From Treponema sp. (GTDB lineage: Bacteria; Spirochaetota; Spirochaetia; Treponematales; Breznakiellaceae): a stretch of DNA of 64,000 nt. A model generated the notes under the pieces. The model did no database searches, was not told the DNA's origin, and saw only the letters and a list, made by a program, of their open reading frames with translations. Below are positions 18,479 through 27,378 of the stretch, one piece after another. Location of the stretch: NCBI GenBank assembly GCA_009787695.1, contig WQSW01000001.1, forward strand, positions 63,604-127,603. Reading direction: 5' to 3'. The translations under genes and the position numbers were made by a program. The stretch's first letter is position 1, and each line of letters opens with the position of its first letter.

Positions 18479-20661
18479 CGCGATACTTCATTTATTAACA
18501 TTTCTATGCCGTCACGGTTCTTGCCGCTTATTTCGTTAACATTGTGTACGGCAACATTGATTTGATTCGCCCCGCTTGCCATTTCGTTCATACCTGACTC
18601 GATCTCCTGCGTCGCTTTTTCAAGATTTTCGCTTTCACGTATAACTTCTTTTGCATTTTGAAGCATTTCTTCAGACCTATTTCTTACTTGACGGGTAATA
18701 TCATTTACTTTTCCTACGCCGTCCAAAATTTGCTTGCTGCCTATACCCTGTTCTTCCATTGCATGAAGGATGTTTTCTTCCTGCTCTGCTACGATTCTGA
18801 CGCTGTCATCAATTGCACCGAATTTTGTTAAAACATTTCCTGTTGAATGCGTGATTTTCTCTATAGAGCCTTTTATCTTTTTTAAAACAACACTGATAGT
18901 TTTAGACTGCGCGCTGGAATTCTCGGCGAGTTTTCGGATTTCATCGGCGACAACGGCGAAACCTTTTCCGGCTTCTCCTGCGTGCGCGGCTTCGATTGCA
19001 GCATTCATTGACAATAGATTTGTCTGGCTTGCAATATTTTGCATAACGGAGTTAATTTCCAGTAACCCCTCTGATTCGCGGGATATTTCCTGTATGTCCT
19101 GCGATACTTCCTGCAATCCATTGCGTCCCACTTCTGAAGCCTCTTTTAAAGTCTTTACGTTATTTGCATTGTTTAAAACAGTGTTTGTTACAGAGTTGGT
19201 ATTTGCAACCATTTGTTCAATTGCAGATGAAGCCTGAGCGACATTTGAGCTTTGCTCCTGAACCAGTTTATCCAGTTTGTTAATATTGCCTACAACCTGT
19301 TCCATAGTTGCATGTGTCTCGCTGACACTCGCGCTCTGGTTTATTACCCGCTCTTTTATACTTTGGATATTTGCAGTGATTTCATTTACTGCCGCTGCTG
19401 TCTCATTCATATTGCTTGCAAGGTCTGTCCCGATACCCGATAATACAACTGTTTCACCTTTAATAGACAAAACAAGATTTTTAATTTTTTCCAGAGTTTG
19501 ATTGAAGAACTTGGCAAGATCGCCGATCTCGTCAGTTGATTTTGTTGTAATTGAACGGGTTAAATCTCCCTCGCCTTCTGCTATGTCCTGTAAGGTTTCC
19601 GTTACAGAAACTAAAGGTTTTGTCAGCATATTTAATACAAAATAAGTTATTACAGCTCCTATAAGGATAGCAACCAATGCTAAAATAATTGTAAATTTAG
19701 TTATTGAGTATACATGCTTTAACACATGAGCTTCATCGACACCTATCATTATCGACCATGTTTGATCTGAGTTACCTATGGGGAAGGAATTCATTAAAAA
19801 TATTATATTTGTATTAAGCGTAGGATCATATGCTTCACCACTAAAAGTACCGCCGGATAAAACAGCTTCATTAGCTTTAAATCTGTTCTCTCCCATTTCC
19901 AAATCAACATCAACTAACATTTTTCCTATTCTGTCGGGAATAAAATGTGCGATAATGCATCCATTGCCTGAATACATTACCATAAGAGAGATATCATCAT
20001 CAGTCCGCATTATTTGTTCCAACACCGGCTGAATTACCGCTATATCCAAAAGACAGCCTACAGCTCCGATTACTTCATTGGTACGCGGATGTGTGATGGG
20101 AACTTGAATTATTAATGCAAAGGTTTGCTTTCCGTTTATATTACGCGCTATAGGGTCATCAAATCTGTCCATTCTGGCATTAGGACCGGAAAGATGAGCC
20201 ATAGTATTTTCAATATCTGTACTGGCGCGGGTTGTAATCCTGCCTGTTTCCCTAGTAACGGTCATGGCATACTGCCCTGTAGGGCTTGATCCTGACCTGC
20301 CTATGTACTGTTCATCCATGCCGTCTAAGACATTCGGTTTCCAAATTGAATAGGTCAGCACCCAGCTGTCATTTTCAAGAAGAGCGCCCCTTAACATACT
20401 GTCAAATTGATCCCGCCTTGTAGCCGCAGGAATACTTTCATAGTCTTCCATGATTGCGCCCAAAGTATCAAGCGCTCTAATATGGCTGTCTTCCCTTCCT
20501 TTCCAGTATGCAGATTCCCTGCCAAGCAGATTTGTAAGGCTTTCCGTACTTAATTCTATGCTTATATTGGTAGCCTCACGCAAAAGCAGTATTGCAATTC
20601 CTGTAACAATGACTGCTACAATGGCTATCACCATAATACTTAGTTTGAATTTTAATTTCAT
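18463..20661 (-). CDS. Methyl-accepting chemotaxis protein (dCache-type sensor)
   Basis: Chemoreceptor of 732 residues that controls CheA at the cell pole. An N-terminal membrane segment (about 7-29) is followed by a large periplasmic domain of dCache type (about 35-320), with signature stretches WVLTYSIWKPN and FALIIQVPITHPRTNEVIGAVGCLLDI. A second membrane segment lies near 325-345, then a HAMP domain. The long signalling coiled coil carries the strictly conserved tip MNAAIEAAHAGEAGKGFAVV. The ligand is unknown, though dCache domains often bind amino acids or other small organic molecules. AAGGAG lies eight bases before the ATG. It is monocistronic by position. Confidence 0.95.
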   Translation of the reverse strand: MKLKFKLSIMVIAIVAVIVTGIAILLLREATNISIELSTESLTNLLGRESAYWKGREDSHIRALDTLGAIMEDYESIPAATRRDQFDSMLRGALLENDSWVLTYSIWKPNVLDGMDEQYIGRSGSSPTGQYAMTVTRETGRITTRASTDIENTMAHLSGPNARMDRFDDPIARNINGKQTFALIIQVPITHPRTNEVIGAVGCLLDIAVIQPVLEQIMRTDDDISLMVMYSGNGCIIAHFIPDRIGKMLVDVDLEMGENRFKANEAVLSGGTFSGEAYDPTLNTNIIFLMNSFPIGNSDQTWSIMIGVDEAHVLKHVYSITKFTIILALVAILIGAVITYFVLNMLTKPLVSVTETLQDIAEGEGDLTRSITTKSTDEIGDLAKFFNQTLEKIKNLVLSIKGETVVLSGIGTDLASNMNETAAAVNEITANIQSIKERVINQSASVSETHATMEQVVGNINKLDKLVQEQSSNVAQASSAIEQMVANTNSVTNTVLNNANNVKTLKEASEVGRNGLQEVSQDIQEISRESEGLLEINSVMQNIASQTNLLSMNAAIEAAHAGEAGKGFAVVADEIRKLAENSSAQSKTISVVLKKIKGSIEKITHSTGNVLTKFGAIDDSVRIVAEQEENILHAMEEQGIGSKQILDGVGKVNDITRQVRNRSEEMLQNAKEVIRESENLEKATQEIESGMNEMASGANQINVAVHNVNEISGKNRDGIEMLINEVSRFKVE

Positions 20662-20865
20662 TTCATTTTCTCCTTCTTTTTACAGTAATAACTCATATAT
20701 TCTTGAGCCGTATTAATGGCTTTCAATACAATAAATCTAAATACTATACATTTTAATTATATTTTTATAAAAGAAGAAGAATTGCATGGCTGTTTTACAT
20801 TCTTTAGAAGATATCTTACTAATTTTGAAAATAAGTTTCAAGAGTAAAAAGCGATTTTTTTATTT

Positions 20866-22413
20866 TTACCTGTTAGCAGAAAATGAATAGATATCACGCA
20901 GCAAGGCATCAATATTTGCTTTATATCTTTGAGGGTTTGTTGTCCATTTTTCATATAATTGATCAATTGTTTGAACAGTGCCTCTGATACTTGTTAATAC
21001 GCTCATTCGCGGATTTACAATTTGCTGCCTTATTACCGCTGTGCTTGCATAAGCTCTTAAATGCTGAATATGCGCTCTGACACCGGTTTCCATATTTGCA
21101 AATCTGCCGTTCCATTCTCTTGTTGTATTTAATCCGCCGAAATTATTAGTGTCTGTATACTGACGGTTTCTTAAAAAATTTGTTACATGAAGCATTTGAA
21201 CAATTGCTATGTCGTGATTGATTCTTTCATAAGATGCTTCGTTAAAATATAAATCTATAAGCTGTCTTATAATTGCATCTGTAAGATACGGGTTTACATT
21301 TCTGGATTTTATAAAATTAAAAACCGTTTCTTTTGTTAATGTTCCTTGCGCAATTAAATATCTTGATCTTTGATCGTACGGCTGGAGCTGCCTTGCAGGC
21401 TGCTGTTCGCGGGAAACTTCAGCTGCAGGGCTCGCTGTTATGGGAACTGCCTGTACAGAAGATGTTATTACTCTTTGGTTTCTGTTGATTGATGCAAAAA
21501 TGTATAAATGAGGCAGCTGTTCATTCGAGCGCAGTATATACGTTCCTGTTGCAAACTCTATTGCATATAATTCATAAAAATCCGCTTGATTATTTTTTCT
21601 GAATTTTAAAGGGATTATATTGTTTTGTGTTTGTAAATTAATAATAAAAGTATCATTGCTTTCAGGAACAAAGTTCCGCAATGTTCCCTGTTGTTCTGTT
21701 GTAAACCTTATCGGAGCCATATTTGCCTGATCGCTTATCATCAGCATGCCGTTGCCTAATATTTCAATTTTAGGTTCTATGTTAGGATCATCAATTTCCA
21801 TTGTGAATGATTTTGACAAATAAAATATCAGCTTTTTAATATCAGCGCCTGAACTTTGCAGCTGTTGTATCCAATGTACAATTTCCTGATTTACAAGCAC
21901 AAGCCTTCTTTCATCATTATTTGTTCTAGTATTTGCAGCCGCTGTTTGAGTAATAATTGTTTGTGCAGGCTCTGTGGTTCTTATTGTTGTTTGTGTTTGC
22001 GGGACAGCTGTCTGCACTGTTTCAGGCGGCTGCATTTGCGCAGGAGTTAAAACCGGTGTAACAGAGTGATCTTGCAAATTCTGTTTTTGCTCGGTTATTG
22101 TTATTTGTTCTGCTTCTTGTTCAAAAACAGGTTCTGTAACCGGCACTTGAATTAAAACAGTATCTTGCTCATGTTTATTATTATTTTGGTGATCATCTTG
22201 CACATTATGATCATCTTGTGCATGAATGTTAAATTGTGAAGCAGGATAATACGGCTCTGCAGGATTGTACTCATCATCATCTTCAGGAGGCAAAACTATA
22301 TTTGTTACTTTTTCTGATCTGTGAACATCGCCGGTTAGATTTGCTGTTATTTCCTGGCAAAAAACATTAAAATATGTGAAAATAAAAAAAAGAATAAAAA
22401 CAATCCTTATCAT
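20866..22413 (-). CDS. Secreted protein with low-complexity linker and C-terminal glucosaminidase-like domain
   Basis: Exported protein (signal peptide MIRIVFILFFIFTYFNVFC-QE). A long region rich in Q, E, T, V and P (about residues 30-170) forms a flexible spacer. A middle beta-rich domain follows, then a C-terminal helical domain. The C-terminal block resembles the lysozyme-like glucosaminidase family (NHDIAIVQM, then NNFGGLN, then GVRAHIQHLRAYAS), which cleaves peptidoglycan glycan chains. The usual LETGFL segment reads LHVTNFL here, so activity is uncertain. The frame also allows an ATG at 22458, but that has no ribosome-binding site and adds a basic stretch before the signal. No domain for wall binding is evident. 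Confidence 0.7.
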   Translation of the reverse strand: MIRIVFILFFIFTYFNVFCQEITANLTGDVHRSEKVTNIVLPPEDDDEYNPAEPYYPASQFNIHAQDDHNVQDDHQNNNKHEQDTVLIQVPVTEPVFEQEAEQITITEQKQNLQDHSVTPVLTPAQMQPPETVQTAVPQTQTTIRTTEPAQTIITQTAAANTRTNNDERRLVLVNQEIVHWIQQLQSSGADIKKLIFYLSKSFTMEIDDPNIEPKIEILGNGMLMISDQANMAPIRFTTEQQGTLRNFVPESNDTFIINLQTQNNIIPLKFRKNNQADFYELYAIEFATGTYILRSNEQLPHLYIFASINRNQRVITSSVQAVPITASPAAEVSREQQPARQLQPYDQRSRYLIAQGTLTKETVFNFIKSRNVNPYLTDAIIRQLIDLYFNEASYERINHDIAIVQMLHVTNFLRNRQYTDTNNFGGLNTTREWNGRFANMETGVRAHIQHLRAYASTAVIRQQIVNPRMSVLTSIRGTVQTIDQLYEKWTTNPQRYKANIDALLRDIYSFSANR

Positions 22414-22619
22414 AAAAAAAACCCTGAATTTGCTCCTTTTTTTGATAATATCATACATTAATTATAAGTTATCAAAAATCCTTTGTCAATAAATGCTGTT
22501 TTATATATATGATTATTAATCTTTTGAGCTTAGTAATTTCTTTGTAATTTTTATAAAATAAACCTAAAACATCAATTTAAATACTTGAATGATTATTATC
22601 AATATTGTAGGTTGATGAT

Positions 22620-24953
22620 ATGGGAATCAAATCATTATTTAATAACTGGCGTTTCCTCGGACTAGAGCGTGATGATTATGAGATGTGTATGAAAAATACA
22701 CTTCCCGATAATTTAAATAATTTATTAAAAGCAAATATAATGGTTACAGCTTTAGCAGTAATTTATACGGTTGTACGTTATTTTATAAATACCACAGATT
22801 ACCTGTCAATGGGCATATATTTCGGAACAGGCATGATTGCACTAATTCAAATCCTTTTTATAAAAAATATAATTAATCAAAATAAAAAAGGAAAACATGC
22901 AAGCAGAGTGCTTATTTACACATTAATTATAATTTATTTTTTTAATATAATTTCCTTTGGAATATATCTTGGTGTATGGGCAAATCCCGGAAAAATAGCC
23001 GGAGCATTTTTGTGTATTTTAGTTTGTGCATTATTTTTGTTTGACATACCTGTTATTTTATATATGTGCCTTAATATATCTGCTTCTTTAATTTTTATGA
23101 TTATTTGCTATAATGTTAAAACTACCGATAACTGGGTTATTGACTGGTCTAACGCGGTTTTTGCATCGATTATCGGCTTATATTTCGGCTGGAATATTGT
23201 CAAGTTTAGAATGGCAAAATCATTGCTTACATCTGAAGCGGAAGCGGCAAGTAAGGCAAAATCTATGTTTCTTGCCAACATGAGCCATGAAATCCGCACA
23301 CCAATGAACAGCATAATAGGTTTTTCAGAACTTGCAATGTATGATAATATTCCTGCTAAAACAAAAGATTATCTAAAAAAAATTCATCAAAACTCAGAAT
23401 GGCTGCTTCAGCTTTTAAATGATATTTTGGATATTTCAAAAATCGAGTCCGGTAAGATGGAAGTTGAAAATACTTCTTTTAACCCGCATGAAATTTTTGT
23501 TGCATGCCGCACAATGCTTCTTCCAAAAGCAATTGAAAAAGGGCTTTCATTGCATTTTTACATTGAACCTTCTGCCGGTAAAAGATTGTTCGGCGATCCT
23601 ATAAAACTCCATCAAGTACTTGTTAATCTTCTTTCCAATGCGGTGAAATTTACAAATGCAGGCACTATTAAAATGCTTGGAACAATTATTAAAAGCGATC
23701 AAGATAGTTTAACAATGTATTTTGAAGTTAAAGACACAGGTATAGGCATTACAGAAGAACAATTAAAAAAAATATTCGATCCTTTTATTCAGGCAGAAGC
23801 GGCAACAACACGCAAATTCGGCGGTTCGGGGCTTGGCCTTGTTATCACAAAAAATCTTATAGAAATGATGGGCGGCACTCTTAAAGTTGAAAGCGTTCCC
23901 AATTCAGGCAGTAAATTCAGTTTCGAACTTACGTTTAACGCAGTAACCATAGACAATGAAAAAGAATCGCAGGAACGTTTTTTATTTGATAATAGTTTTG
24001 AAAAACCTATTTTTAATGGTGAAGTTTTACTTTGCGAAGATAACATCATGAATCAGCAGGTTATATGCGAACATTTAGCGCAGGTGGGTTTAAAAACAGA
24101 AGTAGCGTGTAACGGCGAACAAGGCGTTGCTATGGTTAAAAAACGCGCACAGAACGGTTTAAAACAATATGATCTGATTTTTATGGATATACATATGCCT
24201 GTTATGGACGGCATTGAAGCTGCAGAAAAAATAATAGCTCTTAACACAAAAATACCAATTGTTGCGATGACAGCAAATGTAATGGCATATGACAGAGATA
24301 TTTACCTTTCAGTAGGTATGAGCGATTGTGTAAGCAAACCTTTTACATCGCAGATTTTATGGCGCTGTCTTATGAAATTCTTTACTCCTTTAAAAATAGA
24401 AAAAGAAGATCCAAAAGAAAAAGAGCAAGCAAAAAATAATTTACATCAGGAACTTATTAATATTTTTGTAAAAAATTGCCGGGGACGCTGCGATGAAATA
24501 AAAGAAGCAATTAAAGAAGGCGATATTAAACTTGCCCATAGATTAGCGCATACATTAAAAAGTAATGCAGGTCAATTGAATAAAATATCATTAATGCAAG
24601 CGGCAGGTGTTGTAGAAAACGCTTTAAAAAATGAAAAAAACCTTGTAACAAATGATCAATTGGAAAATTTAAAAAACAGATTAAATGATGCGATAGCAGA
24701 ACTTGAACCTTTAGTACGCAAACAAGAAAAGCAAAGCGCATCGGACAATACACTTTCGATACAGGCAATACAAGAGTTGATAGAAAAATTAGAACAATTA
24801 CTTAAAGGCGGCAATCCTGAGTGCCTTTCATTAATCAATGATCTTCAGATGATAAAAGGCAGTGAAAAATTAATTGAACAAATGGAAGACTTTGATTTTG
24901 AACCTGCAGCAGATACACTTGAAGAATTAAAGAAGAAAATAGGTTTTATTTAA
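22620..24953 (+). CDS. Hybrid sensor histidine kinase (membrane sensor, HisKA, HATPase, receiver, Hpt)
   Basis: 777 residues. The N-terminal 200 hold about six membrane segments with no periplasmic sensor domain, suggesting sensing within the membrane. The dimerisation domain has the phospho-accepting H223 in FLANMSHEIRTPMNSI. The ATPase has N, G1 and G2 boxes (LVNLLSNAVKFTN, DTGIGI, GGSGLGL). A receiver domain has D523 (LIFMDIHMPVMDG). A C-terminal Hpt domain has H644 in LAHTLKSNAGQL. Thus a complete His-Asp-His relay sits in one chain, lacking only the final output regulator, which is not nearby. It overlaps the convergent gene by 4 bases. Confidence 0.93.
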   Translation: MGIKSLFNNWRFLGLERDDYEMCMKNTLPDNLNNLLKANIMVTALAVIYTVVRYFINTTDYLSMGIYFGTGMIALIQILFIKNIINQNKKGKHASRVLIYTLIIIYFFNIISFGIYLGVWANPGKIAGAFLCILVCALFLFDIPVILYMCLNISASLIFMIICYNVKTTDNWVIDWSNAVFASIIGLYFGWNIVKFRMAKSLLTSEAEAASKAKSMFLANMSHEIRTPMNSIIGFSELAMYDNIPAKTKDYLKKIHQNSEWLLQLLNDILDISKIESGKMEVENTSFNPHEIFVACRTMLLPKAIEKGLSLHFYIEPSAGKRLFGDPIKLHQVLVNLLSNAVKFTNAGTIKMLGTIIKSDQDSLTMYFEVKDTGIGITEEQLKKIFDPFIQAEAATTRKFGGSGLGLVITKNLIEMMGGTLKVESVPNSGSKFSFELTFNAVTIDNEKESQERFLFDNSFEKPIFNGEVLLCEDNIMNQQVICEHLAQVGLKTEVACNGEQGVAMVKKRAQNGLKQYDLIFMDIHMPVMDGIEAAEKIIALNTKIPIVAMTANVMAYDRDIYLSVGMSDCVSKPFTSQILWRCLMKFFTPLKIEKEDPKEKEQAKNNLHQELINIFVKNCRGRCDEIKEAIKEGDIKLAHRLAHTLKSNAGQLNKISLMQAAGVVENALKNEKNLVTNDQLENLKNRLNDAIAELEPLVRKQEKQSASDNTLSIQAIQELIEKLEQLLKGGNPECLSLINDLQMIKGSEKLIEQMEDFDFEPAADTLEELKKKIGFI

Positions 24954-27082
24954 TTCTTAGCCAACGGAAGATTAACATATCTGCCAGGTTCGTTCCAATA
25001 AGTAAAACCTCCCTTCCCTATTTCGCGGACTCCTTCAATTTGACGTCTTATATAATCAGCATTGTAATACTGCCTGTCATAAGATACATTGAGAAAAAAA
25101 GCCTGAACATAAGGTCTTATTATTACCTTCCCTCTTGAAATGCGGTTAGCGCGGAAAGTTCCGTAATAATAAATTCTCCAAGGTCTTAATTCAGCAGGAG
25201 CCTGTGCATAAAAACTTTGATCAAAATGACTTGGATAATACATTGGACAGATAACATCTACAAACTTTGCAAGAAGTTCTACCTCCTGCCCTGTTCTGGC
25301 ACCTGTTCTGTAATAACTGTTTGCACCGTATATATCAAGAGAAATAGGCGCCGTTACTTTTTTTCTTATGTGATTCAAAAACGAATAAATCGCGCTTTCC
25401 ATATCCATACCGCTGTCCTGAAAGCGGTAATGTGCATCGCCTAAATTAAGACCGTCTGTCGGAAAACGGATATAATCATATTGGATTTCGTCAAAACCTC
25501 TTTCATGAAGTTCATTTGATATCTGCGCTATATATTCCCAAACTTCTTCTGAATAAGGATCTACCCAAATTTCATTATATAAACTTCTTACAATTTCATA
25601 ATTTGGATCATTTGCCGGGAAAAATTGTTTTGTATTATCATTTCGATCTTCTTCGCTGATATCTTCTTTTCTTAGCCTGTAATCACGGTAGCCTCTCCAC
25701 GGTTTTGAATTACGTGAATCCCAAACTGCAAATCTTCCGTTTTCTTTTGATGCAAGTTCTTGGTCTTTAAACACAACAATACGTGCAACTGTATAAATAC
25801 CTCTGTTTTTCATATCATGTAAAAAAGTATCTATATCAAGCGGACGGAATACTCTGCCTTTCTGACTTATCATTTGGTTTTGCGGAGTAAACCTAAGCCT
25901 TCCAAAATCATCTTTCATATCAAGGACAATCATATTAAGACCTGAATTTTTTATCATTTCAAGATAAGGTGTCATACCTTCTCTTGAACGCGCATGCTCA
26001 ACAGGAACAAAAAAACCTTCTTTGTCAGCTGCAATGTTATGAGAAATATCTACAGGCTCATCAATCAGCCATAATTCGCTCATTTGAATTTTTTCCTGAC
26101 CGTTAATTACAATGCAATTTGGTTTTAGATGCGCTCTTACTTTGCGGACAGCGTCTGTAATATCTTGTCTTTTTATCATTGAATAATCTGTGTAATTTAA
26201 AGAAGCCGCATTACCTTCATATAAAAATAAAAGGCTTTTTTCATGCGGACAAAGAGAATCAACTGTCCCTGCAGGGCTTTCATCTTTCCAAACAATGTTA
26301 AATCTTTTTTGATCCCAATCCAATTTATAAATGCGTCTTCTGAATGTTTGCGATACAAAAACTTCCGGAATTGTTTCTGTTTTTATTACAGTTATATCGG
26401 ATACTTCATCTGCATGATCTGTTGTTTCAACTTTTTCAAGACCGTCTTCCAGCACAGTCCATTTTGAATTTGGAATTTCAGGCTGAAAATAATAAACACC
26501 GTACAAACTGTGAGACAAAAAAACTGTTAATTCCGGCATAAAAGCCGTTGCAATAGCTTTAACCCCGTTTACTCTAAAGGGAGGATAACCTAAATTTTCC
26601 CAAGACCTTCCTTGATCGCGGCTTAAAAAGATTCTATCTTTAGTTGCGCATATCATTACATCAGGATTTTCAGGGTTTATCTCAAGGTCTTTTATTTCCT
26701 GCACTATATTTAAAAAAGATTTTTTCCCGTTATCAAATAATTTAATTACTTTTACAGGCAGACCATGATTGCGTTTTTCCCAATTATGCATATCATGAGA
26801 AACAAGCACTCCTTCGCTGCCTAAAATTACCCAAAAATTTTCTTTATACGAGTTTTTTATTAATTTTTTTACAGAACCGCCTGTCCACAATGTTTCTGTT
26901 TTTCCCGAAGAATCAATTGCAAATAAACCGTCATCAGTTCCTGCATAAATAATATCCTCATTTTTATCAGAATTAACTGCCGAACTGCTGACAGCGCATT
27001 GAGTAAAAATAAGAATCATGAAAATAACAATACTTCCGGAGAAAATATTTTTTTTAATTGATGTATTTATTATTTTTTTCAT
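24950..27082 (-). CDS. Lipoprotein with beta-propeller-like N-terminus and DUF4015 glycoside-hydrolase-like domain
   Basis: 710 residues. The N-terminal signal ends in a probable lipobox (FTQC, about residue 29). Residues about 45-330 contain repeated short beta motifs of the sort found in BNR/sialidase-like propellers (IFLSRDQGRSW, LVSHDMHNWEKR, IIYAGTDDGLFAIDSSGK). From about residue 360 the sequence matches the DUF4015 putative glycoside hydrolase family: GLNMIVLDMKDDFGRL, WVDPYSEEVWEYIA, RGFDEIQYDYIRFPTDG and VICPMYYPSHF, consistent with a TIM-barrel enzyme. Substrate is unknown. It is probably anchored in the envelope and facing the periplasm or outside. Confidence 0.82.
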   Translation of the reverse strand: MKKIINTSIKKNIFSGSIVIFMILIFTQCAVSSSAVNSDKNEDIIYAGTDDGLFAIDSSGKTETLWTGGSVKKLIKNSYKENFWVILGSEGVLVSHDMHNWEKRNHGLPVKVIKLFDNGKKSFLNIVQEIKDLEINPENPDVMICATKDRIFLSRDQGRSWENLGYPPFRVNGVKAIATAFMPELTVFLSHSLYGVYYFQPEIPNSKWTVLEDGLEKVETTDHADEVSDITVIKTETIPEVFVSQTFRRRIYKLDWDQKRFNIVWKDESPAGTVDSLCPHEKSLLFLYEGNAASLNYTDYSMIKRQDITDAVRKVRAHLKPNCIVINGQEKIQMSELWLIDEPVDISHNIAADKEGFFVPVEHARSREGMTPYLEMIKNSGLNMIVLDMKDDFGRLRFTPQNQMISQKGRVFRPLDIDTFLHDMKNRGIYTVARIVVFKDQELASKENGRFAVWDSRNSKPWRGYRDYRLRKEDISEEDRNDNTKQFFPANDPNYEIVRSLYNEIWVDPYSEEVWEYIAQISNELHERGFDEIQYDYIRFPTDGLNLGDAHYRFQDSGMDMESAIYSFLNHIRKKVTAPISLDIYGANSYYRTGARTGQEVELLAKFVDVICPMYYPSHFDQSFYAQAPAELRPWRIYYYGTFRANRISRGKVIIRPYVQAFFLNVSYDRQYYNADYIRRQIEGVREIGKGGFTYWNEPGRYVNLPLAKN

Positions 27083-27154
27083 TTTACCTTCTTATACCTT
27101 TGGAGGGGTTATCGTTATACTACAATTATAGTTTGCGCGAAGGAAGATAGCTAA

Positions 27155-27228
27155 TGCGCCCGACAGGACTCGAACCTGCAACCTACGGATTCGAAGTCCG
27201 TTACTCTATCCAGATGAGCTACAGGCGC
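27155..27228 (-). tRNA. tRNA-Arg (anticodon TCG)
   Basis: On the minus strand the acceptor arms GCGCCTG and CGGGCGC pair (one G-T wobble). The D arm is TAGCTC..GAGTA. The anticodon stem ACGGA/TCCGT encloses the loop CTTCGAA with anticodon TCG. The T arm carries GGTTCGAGTCC. The discriminator is A (27155) and CCA is not encoded. Confidence 0.95.
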
Positions 27229-27236
27229 TTTATTGG

Positions 27237-27308
27237 GTGGATGACGGGTCTCGAACCCGCGACGACAAGATCCACAATCTTGTACTCTACCCCTGAGCTA
27301 CATCCACC
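27237..27308 (-). tRNA. tRNA-His (anticodon GTG)
   Basis: On the minus strand GTGGATG pairs with CATCCAC. An extra G at position -1 (27308) faces C73, the hallmark of tRNA-His. The anticodon stem CAAGA/TCTTG encloses the loop TTGTGGA with anticodon GTG. The T arm has GGTTCGAGACC. It lies 8 bases from tRNA-Arg, and the two are surely co-transcribed. Confidence 0.95.
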
Positions 27309-27313
27309 ATGCG

Positions 27314-27351
27314 TATTTAATCACTACAAAGGTTTTTATAGTGATTAAATA
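27314..27351. repeat. Perfect inverted repeat beside tRNA-His
   Basis: TATTTAATCACTA (27314-27326) and its exact complement TAGTGATTAAATA (27339-27351) make a 13-base-pair stem with a 12-base loop. It fills the gap between the SPOR-domain gene and tRNA-His. It may end transcription from the SPOR gene or mark a processing site ahead of the tRNAs. There is no T-run on the minus strand after it. Confidence 0.55.
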
Positions 27352-27378
27352 TCAATATGAAGAAATAAAAATGCTTTG

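Noticed and set aside
18770-19237. Long plus-strand open frame of 155 codons opposite the chemoreceptor.
   Set aside because: Antisense to the conserved signalling domain, cysteine/serine-rich translation and no family resemblance.
27154-27348. Plus-strand open frame reading RPTGLEPATYGFE and similar across the two tRNA genes.
   Set aside because: This is the well-known spurious translation of antisense tRNA sequence.
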